Assembly: GCA_032622095.1 (NCBI GenBank)
Contig: CP136061.1
Location: 258,076,077 to 258,140,076, forward strand
Direction of reading: 5' to 3'
Origin: Siphonodentalium dalli
Taxonomy: Eukaryota > Mollusca > Scaphopoda > Gadilida > Siphonodentaliidae
Length of the DNA: 64,000 nt
Shown one piece after another: positions 23,600-34,672 of this stretch. Position numbers and translations under genes: made by a program. Below the pieces are notes generated by a model. The model did not search any database. It was not told the origin of the DNA and saw nothing but the letters and a program-made list of their open reading frames with translations. Within the stretch, counting starts at the first letter, position 1, and each line of letters begins with the position of its first letter.

Positions 23600-25315
23600 A
23601 TGACTAATCCGATCTGTAAGATTAGTTAAGTTATGTACATTTGTTATAACCATTGGGCAATTTTGAGAACATGCGAAGGGGGGTATCAAATGAAATGTTT
23701 TAGTGCATGGGAATGAACAATTGGTCAGGTTGCAAGATGCGCATTTTGGAAACAAGAAGCGTGACAAGTCCTCACACAGTATACACGTAAGCTCTCGCAA
23801 ATTCGATAGAGCCATAATGGAATAAACCGGGTCAATATAATTGAGACGTCGACACGATTTTATTAAACATATATGAATCAGAACATAATCAGAATACACT
23901 CCAGATTCTTTAACTGCAAAAACATACTATTATCTAAATCAGGAAATGTATGACATGGGTGGGGTGTCTCTCTTCTAACTTTGTGCTAATGTTACAATTA
24001 TTCATGCTTCGTTTATAATTAGTTGTTAATTTTGTATAAATATAGGTTGATAGTGTATCCATGCATAGTTTGATTTTCAACAGTATAATTATAAGGGAAA
24101 CTAGTTGACAGACTACAGGTTACGCATTTTCCTATTTTGACAGGGGACCCACCAAACATGGAAAGCAAGATTTTACCTGTCAGAGCTGTGCACCCACCCG
24201 TCTAACACAAGTTTTTCCAATTGAAAATTGGGGACCCAGTCCCAAAAGTTTGATGAAAATTGTAAACATAGAAGAATAAAGCAGACAAAATAATGGCGCA
24301 CAGTAAAATGGTTTGAGTAACCTTGCGGATGGAATGTCGGCCATGTCAACAGAAAGCCCCAGAGATATAAGAAAATCATCGTTAATTAAACTTGTCAAAT
24401 AATTTTCAGCATCTATAGACACATATATACGTATGCACAGCAGGCTCTGTTCTCGCGTGTGGAGAATAGTCCCAGCTATTTGTATATATGACCAATGGTA
24501 GCTCAGTCTCATATGCAGTCTGTTTCATTAACCATTGATAAGTAGGTCCATGCAGTTTAAGCCTAGCCATTTAAATTAAGTTTAAGTAGCCATAATTTGT
24601 CTTTGAACGTGGTAAAAATGCGATCGAAAGTCAGAAAAGGACCAATCCACAGGGACTACTGGGTTCTATTTGCCCCGCCCCCTCTGATTTTGATTACATT
24701 TTTGTACTAAAATGGACATCAGTCAGATATTTTCCAGATAGGAAGGGTGCTGGAAGAGAAATATCCAACACTTGGAAAATTAAGGCACCAGTTGGAACAT
24801 TCCAACCCAAGATGGCGGTGCGACTGGAATTTCGAGAACTTGGAAGGGAAGTTTTGTCTGGCTCAATGGGATAAAGTTGGAAAATCGAGGTGTGTAGCCA
24901 CCAACGGAGACTCTGTGTTATTGTCTATATATCATTATGTTGTATAAAATATATAATCTGATTATAAAATGGCCATATCGCAAAAAGTCGACATTTATTG
25001 TTCTTCAAACATGCCCAAAATAGGCCGCATATGCCTATGTCATGTCGTGTGAAGGTAAATTCGTTTGAAAAAAAGCGCGTCCATCGTTATCAATATTCGG
25101 GTCCAGTTACTTTCCCATAAAACATTTCTACGGGTCCTCGTTCGGAATTATTGAAAATGGTTGCTTGGCCGAGGTTGTACAAAAACACAACAAACAATAA
25201 AATATAGGTTGATATATTTTAAAGACATCTAGTCGCCGATTTTCTGAGCAACCAGTGACAATGCAAACAAGCGGGAGGCGCGCGCGTCCAACGTTACTCA
25301 TCCGCGTCCTCGATA
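23600..25315. other. no recognised gene
   Basis: Mixed unique sequence. The - strand frame at 23549-23899 is Cys-containing and the one at 24180-24512 is hydrophobic in part, but neither shows a recognisable domain or splice pair. Confidence 0.45.
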
Positions 25316-25590
25316 CACGGATGACCAGCGTGGTTATGTTTATTATCATAATTCGTGCTACACTCACTTGATAAAAGATGGCTACGAAGCTAATAGTGGC
25401 TGCGTTATGCTTATTATCATGGTTCGTGATATACTCACTCGATGTAAGATTACCACGAAACCTGTTAATCATCGCTGCGCTATGAATTTTGATCATGATT
25501 CGTGCTATACTCACGCGATATTAGATGGCCAATAGGCTCATTGACCAAGGCCGCGTTATGTTTATTATCATAATTCGTGCATACTCACTC
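25316..25590. repeat. 75-bp satellite, left part, about 3-4 copies
   Basis: Diverged copies of the unit seen at 19900-20757. The array stops mid-unit at ATACTCACTC (25590), where a TIR element is inserted, and resumes at 26462. Confidence 0.9.
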
Positions 25591-26461
25591 CACACTAAAT
25601 TTAGTTGGATAAGAAGTTATACAACAGTCAATCAACCGTTGTATGCCCACAGCCCCTATCTACGTTGTGTGAAAAGTTGCATGACAATTTTGTTGGATAC
25701 ACTTTTACACAACGTTGCATGTATATTTACTACCAACGGTTGTATGTTAATTATACAACGTGTTGGATGAAATTTCACACAACAATCAATCAACGTTAAT
25801 TGCCCACAGCACCTATCTACGTTTATTGAACTGTTGGGTGTTGGGTAGGGTTGGATGACATTTGTTGATTGGAAAGTTTACCCAACGTTGATTGGAAAGT
25901 AAAATGGGACAAAACGTCGTGGATAACTTTGCCGGTTTAGTATACCTTTGTTATAATTATTCTTTGTACGATACACTGATTATGTATGGTTTATGTGTTG
26001 AGTGTATGAGTGTACTACTATAGTCAAATTAGTGCAGTTGTGTAAATTTGTAAACTTCAAAATTTGGCAAATATAAATAAATATACACTCAATACATAAA
26101 GCCTACATAATCAGTGTATCGTACAAAGAATAATTATAACAAAGGTATACTATACCGGCAAAGCTATCCACGACGTCTTGCCCCACTTTCCAGTCGCTCA
26201 GGAGTTTGTTCACGTAGTCGTCCATCTTGTTTTGAAATATTTGGAGCCAAAAACTCGCATGCTCGCCCGCACCGGAAACGCGCTGCTATTGAATGACCCG
26301 GTCACGTGGCGGTTTTATCCAACGTGGTATGAAAGTAATACCACAGAAGACAGTTTACGCATTCAGTTGGGTACATCGTACTAGACTGTTGGATAATAAG
26401 TATACAACAAATTCGCACCCATCGAGTTGTATACAACGTTCATCCAACTAGATTTAGGGTG
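25591..26461. mobile_element. non-autonomous TIR element (871 bp) inserted in the 75-bp satellite
   Basis: The ends are inverted repeats: CACACTAAATTTAGTTGGAT at the left and, read inward from the right, CACCCTAAATCTAGTTGGAT. The satellite unit is broken exactly at ACTCACTC and continues with TCGATATAAGATGG, so TC appears on both sides as an apparent 2-bp target duplication. The interior holds direct repeats (GCCCACAGC-CCTATCTACG twice) and a second inverted repeat. It has no transposase frame, so it would depend on an enzyme made elsewhere. The superfamily is not clear: the CAC termini recall CACTA-like groups, but the TSD is short. Confidence 0.85.
25905..26195. repeat. internal inverted repeat, about 100-bp arms
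   Basis: The left arm holds GTCGTGGATAACTTTGCCGG and TACGATACACTGATTATGTA; the right arm, on the complement, holds GTCGTGGATAGCTTTGCCGG and the same TACGATACACTGATTATGTA. About 90 bp of AT-rich DNA separates the arms. It sits inside the TIR element and may be an older foldback element. Confidence 0.85.
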
Positions 26462-27309
26462 TCGATATAAGATGGCCACGAAGCTCGATAACCATGGCCG
26501 CGTTATTTTTATTATCATGATTCGTGCTACACTCACTCGATGCTAGATGGCCACGTAGCTCGTTAACCATGGCCGCGTTAATTTTATTATCATGATTCGT
26601 GCTATACTCACTCTATATAAGATGGCCGCGAAGCTCATTAACCATGGCCGCGTTATGAATATTATCATGACTCATACTATACTCACTCGATAGAGAATGG
26701 CCGCGTTATGTGTATAATCATGATTCGTGCTATACTCACTCGACGTAGAATGGCCACGTTATGTTTATTATCATGGTCCATGCTATACTCACTCAATGTA
26801 GAATGGCCGCGTTATGTTTATTATCATGATCCATGCTATACTCACTCAATGTAGCCGCGTTATGTTTATTATCATGACTCATGCTATACTCACTCGGTAT
26901 AGAATGGCCGCGTTATGAGTATTATCATGATTCGTGCTATACTCACTCGATGTAAGATGGCCACGAATCTCGTTAACCATGACCGCATCATGTTTATTAT
27001 CATGATTCGTGCTATACTCACCCGATGTAAGATGGCCACGAAGCTCGTTAACCATGGCCGCGTTATGTTTATTATCATGATTCGTGCTATACTCACTCGA
27101 TGTAAGATGGCCACGTAGCTCGTTAACCATGACCGCGTTATGTTTATTATCATGATTCGTGCTATACTCACCCGATGTAAGATGGCCACGTAGCTCGTTA
27201 ACCATGGCCGCGTTATGTTTATCATATTTATTCGTGCTATACTCACTCGGTGTATAATGGCCACGAAGCACATTAACCATGGCCGCGTTATGTTTATTAT
27301 CATGATTGG
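26462..27309. repeat. 75-bp satellite, right part, about 12 copies with a 53-bp variant
   Basis: Normal 75-bp units occur at both ends. Between about 26690 and 26900 the units are shortened to about 53 bp by loss of the CACGAAGCTCGTTAACC part (GTAGAATGGCCGCGTTATG type). Open frames on both strands are repeat by-products. Confidence 0.9.
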
Positions 27310-27520
27310 TGCTATCCCGAGCAGCAGACGCAGACGCCATTCACAGTTTATGAACCATACGAGGAATACAATGACCCACCCCTGGTTAAGTGGTCCTGCT
27401 TATTTTTATATGATGTTGGTGGGTTCTGTTGTCAGGGACGTTGTGATGGGTGATTTATGAATTTAACCAGGAATAAAATGACGTACCCCTGGTTAATTGG
27501 TCCTGCTAATTTGATAGAAA
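27310..27520. repeat. two units of the lectin-intron repeat
   Basis: TCCCGAGCAGCAGACG followed by TATGAACCATACGAGGAAT matches the exon-proximal end of the array at 16900-17000. A second GAATTTAACCAGGAAT unit follows. The match includes the sequence joining lectin exon and array, so this is a displaced copy of that intron start. Confidence 0.8.
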
Positions 27521-27624
27521 AGCTGAGAATATCTCATTTCTAGCAGAGAGCACACTTAATGTCCATAAACAAACTGTCAAATATATGGAAGTTTGATTCA
27601 ACTTTGGTTTATATAATAATGTGT

Positions 27625-28083
27625 GGGATCTATAGAAAGCTGAAGCGCCGGTGCTTGCTGTACAATGTTATCATTCCATTGTCTTTACTGATCATATTTA
27701 TTGAGGCACTGACTCAGTATGAGTGTTCATTGTTATAATAACTATTATAGAAGGCTGAAGCCCCGTGCTTGCTATACAATGTTATAATAACTATTATAGA
27801 AGGCTGAAGCCCCGTGCTTGCTATACAATGTTATAATAACTATTATAGAAGGCTGAAGCCCCAGTGCTTGCTATACAATGTTATAATAACTATTATAGAA
27901 GGCTGAAGCCCCGGCGCTTTCTATACAATGTTATAATAACTATTATAGAAGGCTGAAGCCCCAGTGCTTGCTATACAATGTTATAATAAATATTATAGAA
28001 GGCTGAAGCCCCGGTGCTTGCTATATAATGTTATCATTTCATTGTCTTTACTGATCATATGTATTGTGGCACTGACTCAGTAT
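27625..28083. repeat. 49-50-bp tandem repeat with flanking module
   Basis: The unit (TATTATAGAAGGCTGAAGCC, TGCTTGCTATACAATG, TTATAATAAC) is repeated about six times at 27735-28035. A module ending CACTGACTCAGTATGAGT flanks it on both sides. The same module occurs at 28730-28900 and 31125-31334. Confidence 0.9.
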
Positions 28084-28087
28084 GAGT

Positions 28088-28235
28088 ATTAACGGCCCGG
28101 CTGAAATGATTAACAGCCCAATGGCATATTAGCGGCCCGAGACGGAGTTGAGGGACGCTAATAGGCCCGAGGGCTGTTAATCATTCCAGAGTGCCGTTAA
28201 TAAACCATACTGTCCAATGAAATCATGTTATTACT
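28088..28235. repeat. GGCCCG-containing long hairpin, copy 1
   Basis: TTAACGGC-C and AATGATTAACAGCCC on the left face GGGCTGTTAATCATTCC and GCCGTTAA on the right. GCGGCCCGAGAC and GGACGCTAATAGGCC lie inside. The full 110-bp stretch can fold. A second copy lies at 28905-29100. Confidence 0.8.
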
Positions 28236-28600
28236 ATTATTACCACAGTTTTTGGACATTTGACCCATTTGAGGATTCAGTGAATAATGACGTAGATTAA
28301 CAGAGAAATATTTTCAAGAACATTTAAATTTGATATCATTTGACTTGTCAGCTGACACGGGACAGGGAAATAACCAGCATGGAAGACGAGTAACAAACAA
28401 TGAGAGGTTGACAGCTAAATTTATTAATGCATACTTACGCCTGATACAATAATTTAATCATATAGCGTGAATTCCAATCATAAAATCACTATAGTGTCGG
28501 GAAAATCGGATACATCTTCCCATTATTTTCTTGAAATAAACACGCCAGATCGGAAGTTGAAGGGACGTAAGTCGCGCGATAATAAACGAGATCTAGTTTC
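28236..28600. other. no recognised gene
   Basis: Spacer between the first long hairpin and the short GC hairpin. Nothing can be supported. Confidence 0.45.
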
Positions 28601-28652
28601 CGGGCGGCGGGCCGATAATAAACTAGTCTTCTCATTATCGGCCCGCGGCCCG
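28601..28652. repeat. GC hairpin with 19-bp stem
   Basis: CGGGCGGCGGGCCGATAAT pairs with ATTATCGGCCCGCGGCCCG with one mismatch around a short AT-rich loop. It shares the GGCCCG theme of the two long hairpins on either side. Confidence 0.75.
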
Positions 28653-28729
28653 CTGTTTTGATAACAATGCGCTATTTGGAACGCCCAGAAAAAACATTAT
28701 CAATGGCCAAGACAACGGCCTATAAAGTT

Positions 28730-28904
28730 GTAATAATAAATATTATAGAAGGCTGAAGCCCCAGTGCTTGCTATACAATGTTATAATAAATATTATAGAA
28801 GGCTGAAGCCACGGTGCTTGCTATATAATGTTATCATTACACTGTCTTTACTGATCGGATTTATTGTAGCACTGACTCGGTAAGAGTATTCATTGTTATA
28901 ATAT
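28730..28904. repeat. 49-bp repeat module, 2 copies
   Basis: Two TATTATAGAAGGCTGAAGCC units are followed by the ACTGTCTTTACTGATC and CACTGACTCGGTAAGAGT module. The order is the same as at 27625-28083, and again a GGCCCG hairpin follows. Confidence 0.85.
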
Positions 28905-29100
28905 TACGATAACATGATTTTTGAGGGCATTATGGTTTCTTAACGGCCCGATAGGAATGATTAACAGCCAGAGGGCCTATAAGCGGCCCGAGACGAAGTC
29001 GAGGGCCGCTAATAGGCACGAGGGCTGTTAATCATTCCGGGAGGGCCGTTAAGAAACCATAATGCCCGAAAAATATCATGTTATTACTATTATTTCCACA
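28905..29100. repeat. GGCCCG-containing long hairpin, copy 2 (more complete)
   Basis: The inverted arms extend further than in copy 1: AACATGATTTTTGAGGGCAT and TATGGTTTCTTAACGGCCCG on the left face CGGGAGGGCCGTTAAGAAAC and CATAATGCCCGAAAAATATC, with CATGTT outside, on the right. The arm length is about 85 bp. No coding potential; it looks like a foldback or MITE-type element. Confidence 0.85.
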
Positions 29101-29251
29101 CACTATCATTATGTAAGTGTCGTACCCCGGCAAGTTCGAATATTTCACTACATCTCTGAATTAACACAATTTAATCAAAATATAGAATAGTATTCAATAT
29201 CATCAACATTTGATCACAATAATTTAATTGTTCTATGGAGTTTCAGTCAAT

Positions 29252-30664
29252 TCACTTCTCTACTCCATAATTGTAATTTATTGTGCACTGGTGAACTGTA
29301 GCGCCAGCCATGAAATTGTGCGTTGTGTGCATTTGACGCTGGAATGAATTGTGAGTTGATGATGCAGAAGTTGGCACATCAATATTAAAAATAGTTCCAG
29401 GTGGTGTTGCTGCAGGAATGGTGATGATGCCGTAATCGGACGATGTCAAGTTCATAGGTTGCGTTAAGGGTCCTAAGGGAATTATCTCGGTCTGGTCGGT
29501 AACCCCAATTATATTAGGATCCGTAGTTGTGTTTGACGAAATACTACTGGTGTCAATACTAAGGCGCCCACCTCGAAATCATCATTGTCCGACAGTTCAT
29601 AAATATCGGGATTGACGCTCATAGATGCATCATTTTGAGGGTTGATCCTCATGGATGCATTTAGAATGTTTGAACATTCACGTTTCTGCGCCGTCGATAT
29701 ATCCGTGATATAATGTTTCAGACTGGCAGTATTCGTGTGGTTCGTCACCGAAATTATACTCTCCGGATTTACCCCAGCCTGATACAACGTCCTTATTGTT
29801 GATGCCCTGACGCTGTGGCACGTTTAGACTTGTGAAAACCGGCTTTTGTTGAAATCGTTTGCATCATATTTCATAAGGTGTTCTTCCCAAGGGGCTCGTT
29901 GCGAAACCAGTGCTCATTCGGTCCATATGTGTTCCTCGGTAGTTGAAAAAGTCTGGTATGTGTCGGTTCTTTCTACTATAATACAATTTGAAAATTGCAA
30001 CCCCATCGCCATACATTATTTGGGTATTGTAGTCGATATTACGTTGTTTGTTGCCACCTTGGTGATTTTTAGTGACGTCCGTTTGCGCCATCTCAACATA
30101 TTCCACTCCGTCAGAGTCCTGGCTTAAGGCGAATGTTTATGTCGTCATATGGGTCCACCGAAACAGTAATACAAGTAGAACCATAGCGATTCCAGAAGAA
30201 CATCTGGTGATGAATCGTATGTTTAAAAGTACCAGGACGGCGTGTCCAGTGCTGGGCTTAGGTTTCGGTTTCGGTTTTGGATTATTGCATTTGAAATACA
30301 ATTTGCATCTCGCCTCAAACATTGTGTTGCTGCTAGAGAATTATCTATCCTTAATTATGTTTATTTGTCGGCTTGTGGGCGCGGATATAATATGCCTGTG
30401 AATTGCTGCCCGTAAACATGTCAAAGTGCTCGGTGTCAGAGAACCGCCGGATTTCTTCGGTTTAACTTGTGCATAAAATTTGCTCAACAGGTCATTTAGA
30501 CTATCTGTTGATATCGACGAGAAATCACAACTTTTGCTTCTTTTTTCAAGCAAGTCTTCGAAGCGTCTCACTCCGTAAATTGTTGATCGAGATGTGCTAT
30601 CCGGTCTAGCACTATTTTCAAGAAAATTTAATTGATTTTCGTCTAATTCACTGGATTGATACAT
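29252..30664 (-). pseudogene. Crypton-like tyrosine recombinase (DUF3504 type), decayed
   Basis: Reading the - strand from ATG 30662-30664, blocks appear in the order of DUF3504/KIAA1958-like proteins derived from Crypton transposons. First comes an N-terminal core-binding region (IYGVRRFEDLLEKR, LTPSTLTCLRAAIHRHI). A FEARCKLYFK stretch with a PK run (about 30250) follows, then a SLWFYLCYCF block near 30180, EYVEMAQTDVTKNHQGG (30050-30105), and the catalytic C-HSVRAST motif (29800-29820, HxxR), followed by VTNHTNTASLKHY with the late His and the Tyr. The tail ends TVHQCTINYNYG. At least four frame changes and a TAA just before the HxxR block break the frame. Active relatives cut and rejoin DNA through the Tyr. 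It is a dead transposon gene, not a host exon. Confidence 0.75.
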
Positions 30665-31124
30665 TTTTTTAATTTACACAAACACGCATAGATCGTCTGG
30701 TTTGTGTGCAAACAATATCACGTGATCAAAACAAAAATCATGTAACCAAAATACATCGAAAGTAGGCAAAATATCACCGGCATCTGAGAACAAATAACTC
30801 GCGTAATAATGCTTAAATTGAAATAATATATACCTGTGTTTACCTTAGGATACCATTTAGTTAGGTATGTGTTCTATGTAGCACATGGCAATCGGGTATT
30901 TCTTCGTTAAAAAGCTTTATTAGAATAAAGAAATTCCGAAAAATTCATCGGCAGTTTGGCCACGTGACGTGTCGGGCCATCTCTTGCTAACGACAAGCAA
31001 ATCCCATTAGCGCCCCAGGGCCATAATGAACTTACATATTCACGTAATTTAGTTAGTGTTATGGAGTTTTATCGCAGGATAAAACGTCATTGATGTTCTA
31101 GAGAACGCCCTTATAGGTGGAAAT
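30665..31124. other. region upstream of the Crypton-like frame, no gene
   Basis: May hold the 5' part of the Crypton element. TTGGCCACGTGACGTGTCGG and a CCAGGGCCATAATGAAC stretch stand out, but element ends could not be fixed. Confidence 0.4.
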
Positions 31125-31334
31125 AATAACTATTATAGAAGGCTGAAGCCCCGGTGCTTGCTATACAATGTTATCATTTCATTGTCTTCACTGATCGGAT
31201 TTATTGTGGCACTGACTCAGTGTGAGTGGTCATTGTTATAATAAATATTATAGAAGGCTGAAACCCCGGTGCTTGCTATATAATGTTATCATTTCATTAT
31301 CTTTACTGACCATATGTATTGTGGCACTGACTCA
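31125..31334. repeat. 49-bp repeat module, 2 copies
   Basis: The same units and CACTGACTCA module as at 27625 and 28730. It fuses directly to the 75-bp satellite at about 31334, where GACTCA runs into TGTTTATTATCATGA. Confidence 0.85.
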
Positions 31335-31622
31335 TGTTTATTATCATGATATACTCACTCGGTGTAAGATGCCCACGAAGCTCGTTAACCATTATCGCGT
31401 TATGTTTATTATCATGATAAACTCACTCGATGTAAGATGGCAACGAAGCTCGTTAACCATGATCGCGTTATGTTTATTATCATGATTCGTGCTATACTCA
31501 CTCGATGTACAGATGACCATGAAGCTCATTAACTATGGCCGCGTTATGTTTATTATCATGACCCGTGCTATACTCACGCGATGTAAGATGGCCACGAAGC
31601 TCGTTGACCATGGCTGCATTTT
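31335..31622. repeat. 75-bp satellite, about 4 copies
   Basis: Units match the 19900 array (TTATGTTTATTATCATGA, CTCACTCGATGTAAGATGG, ACGAAGCTCGTTAACCAT). The first two copies lack the TTCGTGCT block. Confidence 0.9.
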
Positions 31623-31959
31623 TTATGCGGAGCAGCTGTCCACACATTGCCGTACATGCGGAAGCAGCCGATTCGTGTGTTCTTGAATCTGTGCTTATGT
31701 AGACACACATGCGCGAGTCTGACAGCCACACCCGATTACTCCCGGTACAATCTGTAACAAGATCGACGATATGATTGTAAAGCTATGATTGTAGTAGATT
31801 CGATTGCGGGTTGTTCGTTAGAGAAATTACATCTATGTGTAAGAAATCAGGCAATATTATGAATATTCGAGAACAACACATGTTTACTCTCACAATATGA
31901 GATATGTTCTCATTACGCAAAAAAAAACGACTATCTGAATGGTGTAGTATCACAAACAC
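31623..31959. other. no recognised gene
   Basis: Unique sequence between satellite arrays; no domain-bearing frame. Confidence 0.45.
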
Positions 31960-32720
31960 TGACGAAATGTCTAACGGTGATGTGTACTGTACGATTATAT
32001 GAATTGAATGGTAGCAGACAATGACGAGATGTTCAACAGCGATGGCCGCTATATGACTATCTAATTGGCATGGTAGCAAACAATGACGAAATATACATAA
32101 TTGATGCCCGCTATATGACTATATGAGTGGCAGTGTAGCAAACAATGACGAAATATACATAATTGATCCCCGATATATGACTATATGAGTGGCAGTGTAG
32201 CAAACAATGACGAAATATACATCATTGATGCCCGCTATATGACTATCTGAATGGCATGGCATGGTAACAATGACAAAACATATACATAAGTGATGGCCGC
32301 TATATGACTATATAAGTGGCAAGGTAGCAAACAATGACGAAATATATACATAAGTGATGGCCGCTATATGACTATATAAGTGGCAAGGTAGCAAACAATG
32401 ACGAAATATATACATAAATGATGCCCGCTATATGACTATATAAGTGGCATGGTATCTCATACAATGTTTGAGATGTTCAACGGCGATGGCCGCTATATGA
32501 CTTTAAATGACATTGTAGCAAACAATGACGAAATATACATAAGTGATGCCCGCTATATGACTATCTGCATGGCATGGTAGCAGATATTGGCGAGATGTTC
32601 AACAGTGATGTCCACTCTACGACTATCTGACTGGAATGGTAGCAAACAATGACGAAATATATATTACGGATGCCCGCTATATATGACCATCTAATGGCAT
32701 GGTAGCCAACATCTATAAAC
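31960..32720. repeat. 61-64-bp tandem repeat, about 12 copies
   Basis: The unit contains GTAGCAAACAATGACGAAAT, ATACATAA-TGATGCCCG and CTATATGACTAT-TGA-TGGCA. Spacings read as 61, 63, 64 and 64 between 32102 and 32355. Copies near 32000 and 32600 have a variant GAGATGTTCAACAG block. Confidence 0.9.
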
Positions 32721-32845
32721 TTATGGCTTGTTGGGGTCAACATAATTAGCTAAGATTTCGTAAGAGTTCCGATCGTGACACAGTATCTAACGACGCTCCC
32801 TTGAAATAACCCGCACTGGGGCGTGAATAGCTATGTATGTCCTTA

Positions 32846-33286
32846 CTAGCTGATGTGTCCGACTTCGTCCGGGCTATTTAGGGATTTCTTGGTGATCGCC
32901 TCCGCCTGGGCAGAATATACAGCGTCTGATCAGACTATTGTTCGATCAGTCAAGAAACATACCTATATGAGCGTATATGAGCCAGACCAAGGACACGATC
33001 ACACGTGAAATTGGACCTGCCCATATTGTCCACAGGATCAATGTAGGTATACATACCAAATTTAAGTCGGATCGGTCGAGGTCCTGAAACATGCCTATAT
33101 GAGCGTATATGAGCGAGGTCAATGTCTGGTCAATGACACGTTCGTGTGTGAAATTGGACCAGCTCATATTGTCCATGGGATCAAAGTAGACTTACATGTC
33201 AAACTTGAGTCGGATCGTTCCAGCAGTTTTTGAGTCCATAAGACATACACAGGCAGACAGAAAGAAGTTCCAAAATATATAATAGA
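32846..33286 (-). mobile_element. Helitron-like unit, first of the array
   Basis: Begins CTAGCTGATGTGTCCGACTT, a worn copy of the family A end, and finishes CAAAATATATAATAGA just before the next CTAG. Inside, a stretch with GCCTATATGAGCGTATATGA and AAATTGGACC is duplicated (about 130 bp). Confidence 0.6.
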
Positions 33287-34335
33287 CTAGCAGGTTAGCC
33301 CGCCACTGGCGTGGTTGGTCAGAAACATGACATTTTTAAAATGATTTTGTTTTTATTTAATTATGATTTTATTTTTTAACAGTTAATTTTTTGTTTTATA
33401 TATATATATATTTTTTTTAATTTAATTTAATTTAAATTTTTTTTTTTTTAATTTTATTCGGCATTTTTCGGGCGGAAAAACTGACCCGATGAAATCCCCC
33501 CTTCCCTTCCTAGGAACGACAGCATCACACAACACGCATTTTTTTGTTTTTCATGAGTTAATTCATGGTACCCGTCCCTAAAAGACTGACCCGATGAAAA
33601 TTTCCCCTGTTCCTAGGACACCACACAACATGCATTTTTTTTTCATGACTTAATTCATGGTACCCGTCCATAACAGACTGACCCGATGAACATTTCCCCT
33701 GTTCCTAGGACAGAACACAACACGCATTTTTTTTCATGAGTTAATTCATGGTACCCGTCCCTAAAAGACTGACCCGATGAAAAATTCCCCTGTTCTTAGG
33801 ACATACAGATACAAGAATGACACAACAACCCATTGTACGATATAAACAATGTAGAGTTACGCCTCTTAGATAAATTCTGCCTTTTTAATCGAGATAAATG
33901 TATTTCGCGTTTGCATCAGTAGTTTCGTACGCATGGGATAGCGTTCGTCGCTAACATCTCCGAATATGGTCAATATAAAGATCGTTGATGCCTTCTCCCC
34001 CGAAGTGGCGTTTCACCTCGATGCCACCGCAGACTACCGAGATATCGCCCAAGGTGATTTGTGGGTACCGGTTTCAAGGTCAAGGTCACATCGGGCGGAC
34101 AAACTGTCCTGAAGAAAATCTCCCCCGTCCCTTGGAACCCCTAAGCACGAAATTTCGTTTCGATATACCCAGTTTCCGAGGCGGTCGATTCAGCCGTATT
34201 TATACTCGTGTATATAAACCCTCTTTAACAACGATACCCCATATACGAACGCTCTTTATTCATCACGCGATTAACCCATCAATTCCAACGACGGTAGCAG
34301 TTGAATGGTGAAGGAGTGGACTCATGGGCTCGCGA
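33287..34335 (-). mobile_element. Helitron-like unit, family B
   Basis: Starts CTAGCAGGTTAGCCCGCCACT, which on the - strand is a 3' end of the form hairpin (CGCC-AGT-GGCG), spacer, CTAG. The body is very A/T-rich and holds a tandem repeat of 91-105 bp (CTGACCCGATGAAA at 33481, 33586, 33678 and 33769). It meets a family A unit of opposite orientation near 34335; the exact joint is unclear. Confidence 0.6.
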
Positions 34336-34660
34336 ATGGTCAGATGGCACTGCCATTGGGATTTTATACTTACACAACGTCTTGGCGATATCTCGGGCAC
34401 CGATGGTAATTTATCTTTACGTTGAAACTTGATAATTAATGAGCGTGTGTATATGAGGCGCGTTTATATACTTGAGTGGAAATCAAATCGGGTTAAAAGG
34501 TCAAATCGGGTAAAACCGGATGGATTTCGACGGGTACTTTTGTCGGGTACTTTTGTTCGGGCAGTGTTTTGGACGGGTCAAATCGTGACCCCACTTGACC
34601 TTGGCCTTCAAAATAGACAATTCAAGGTCAAACCCCGGACGAAGTCGGGTCACCTTCTAG
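34336..34660 (+). mobile_element. Helitron-like unit, family A, 5' truncated
   Basis: Ends GTCGGGTCACCTTCTAG at 34660, followed by T. The same sequence that closes the next two units (GTCTTGGCGATATCTCGGGC to CTAG) is present, but the 5' half is missing. Confidence 0.65.
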
Positions 34661-34672
34661 TATATATATATA

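Noticed and set aside
24180-24512. 110-residue - strand ORF with hydrophobic stretches
   Set aside because: No recognisable domain, no clear start or splice signals; overlapping frame open by chance in AT-rich DNA.
26879-27340. 153- and 137-residue - strand ORFs
   Set aside because: Same 75-bp satellite as above; by-products of the repeat.
30137-30322. PK-rich short ORF as a separate peptide gene
   Set aside because: It is the proline/lysine run within the frameshifted Crypton-like gene.
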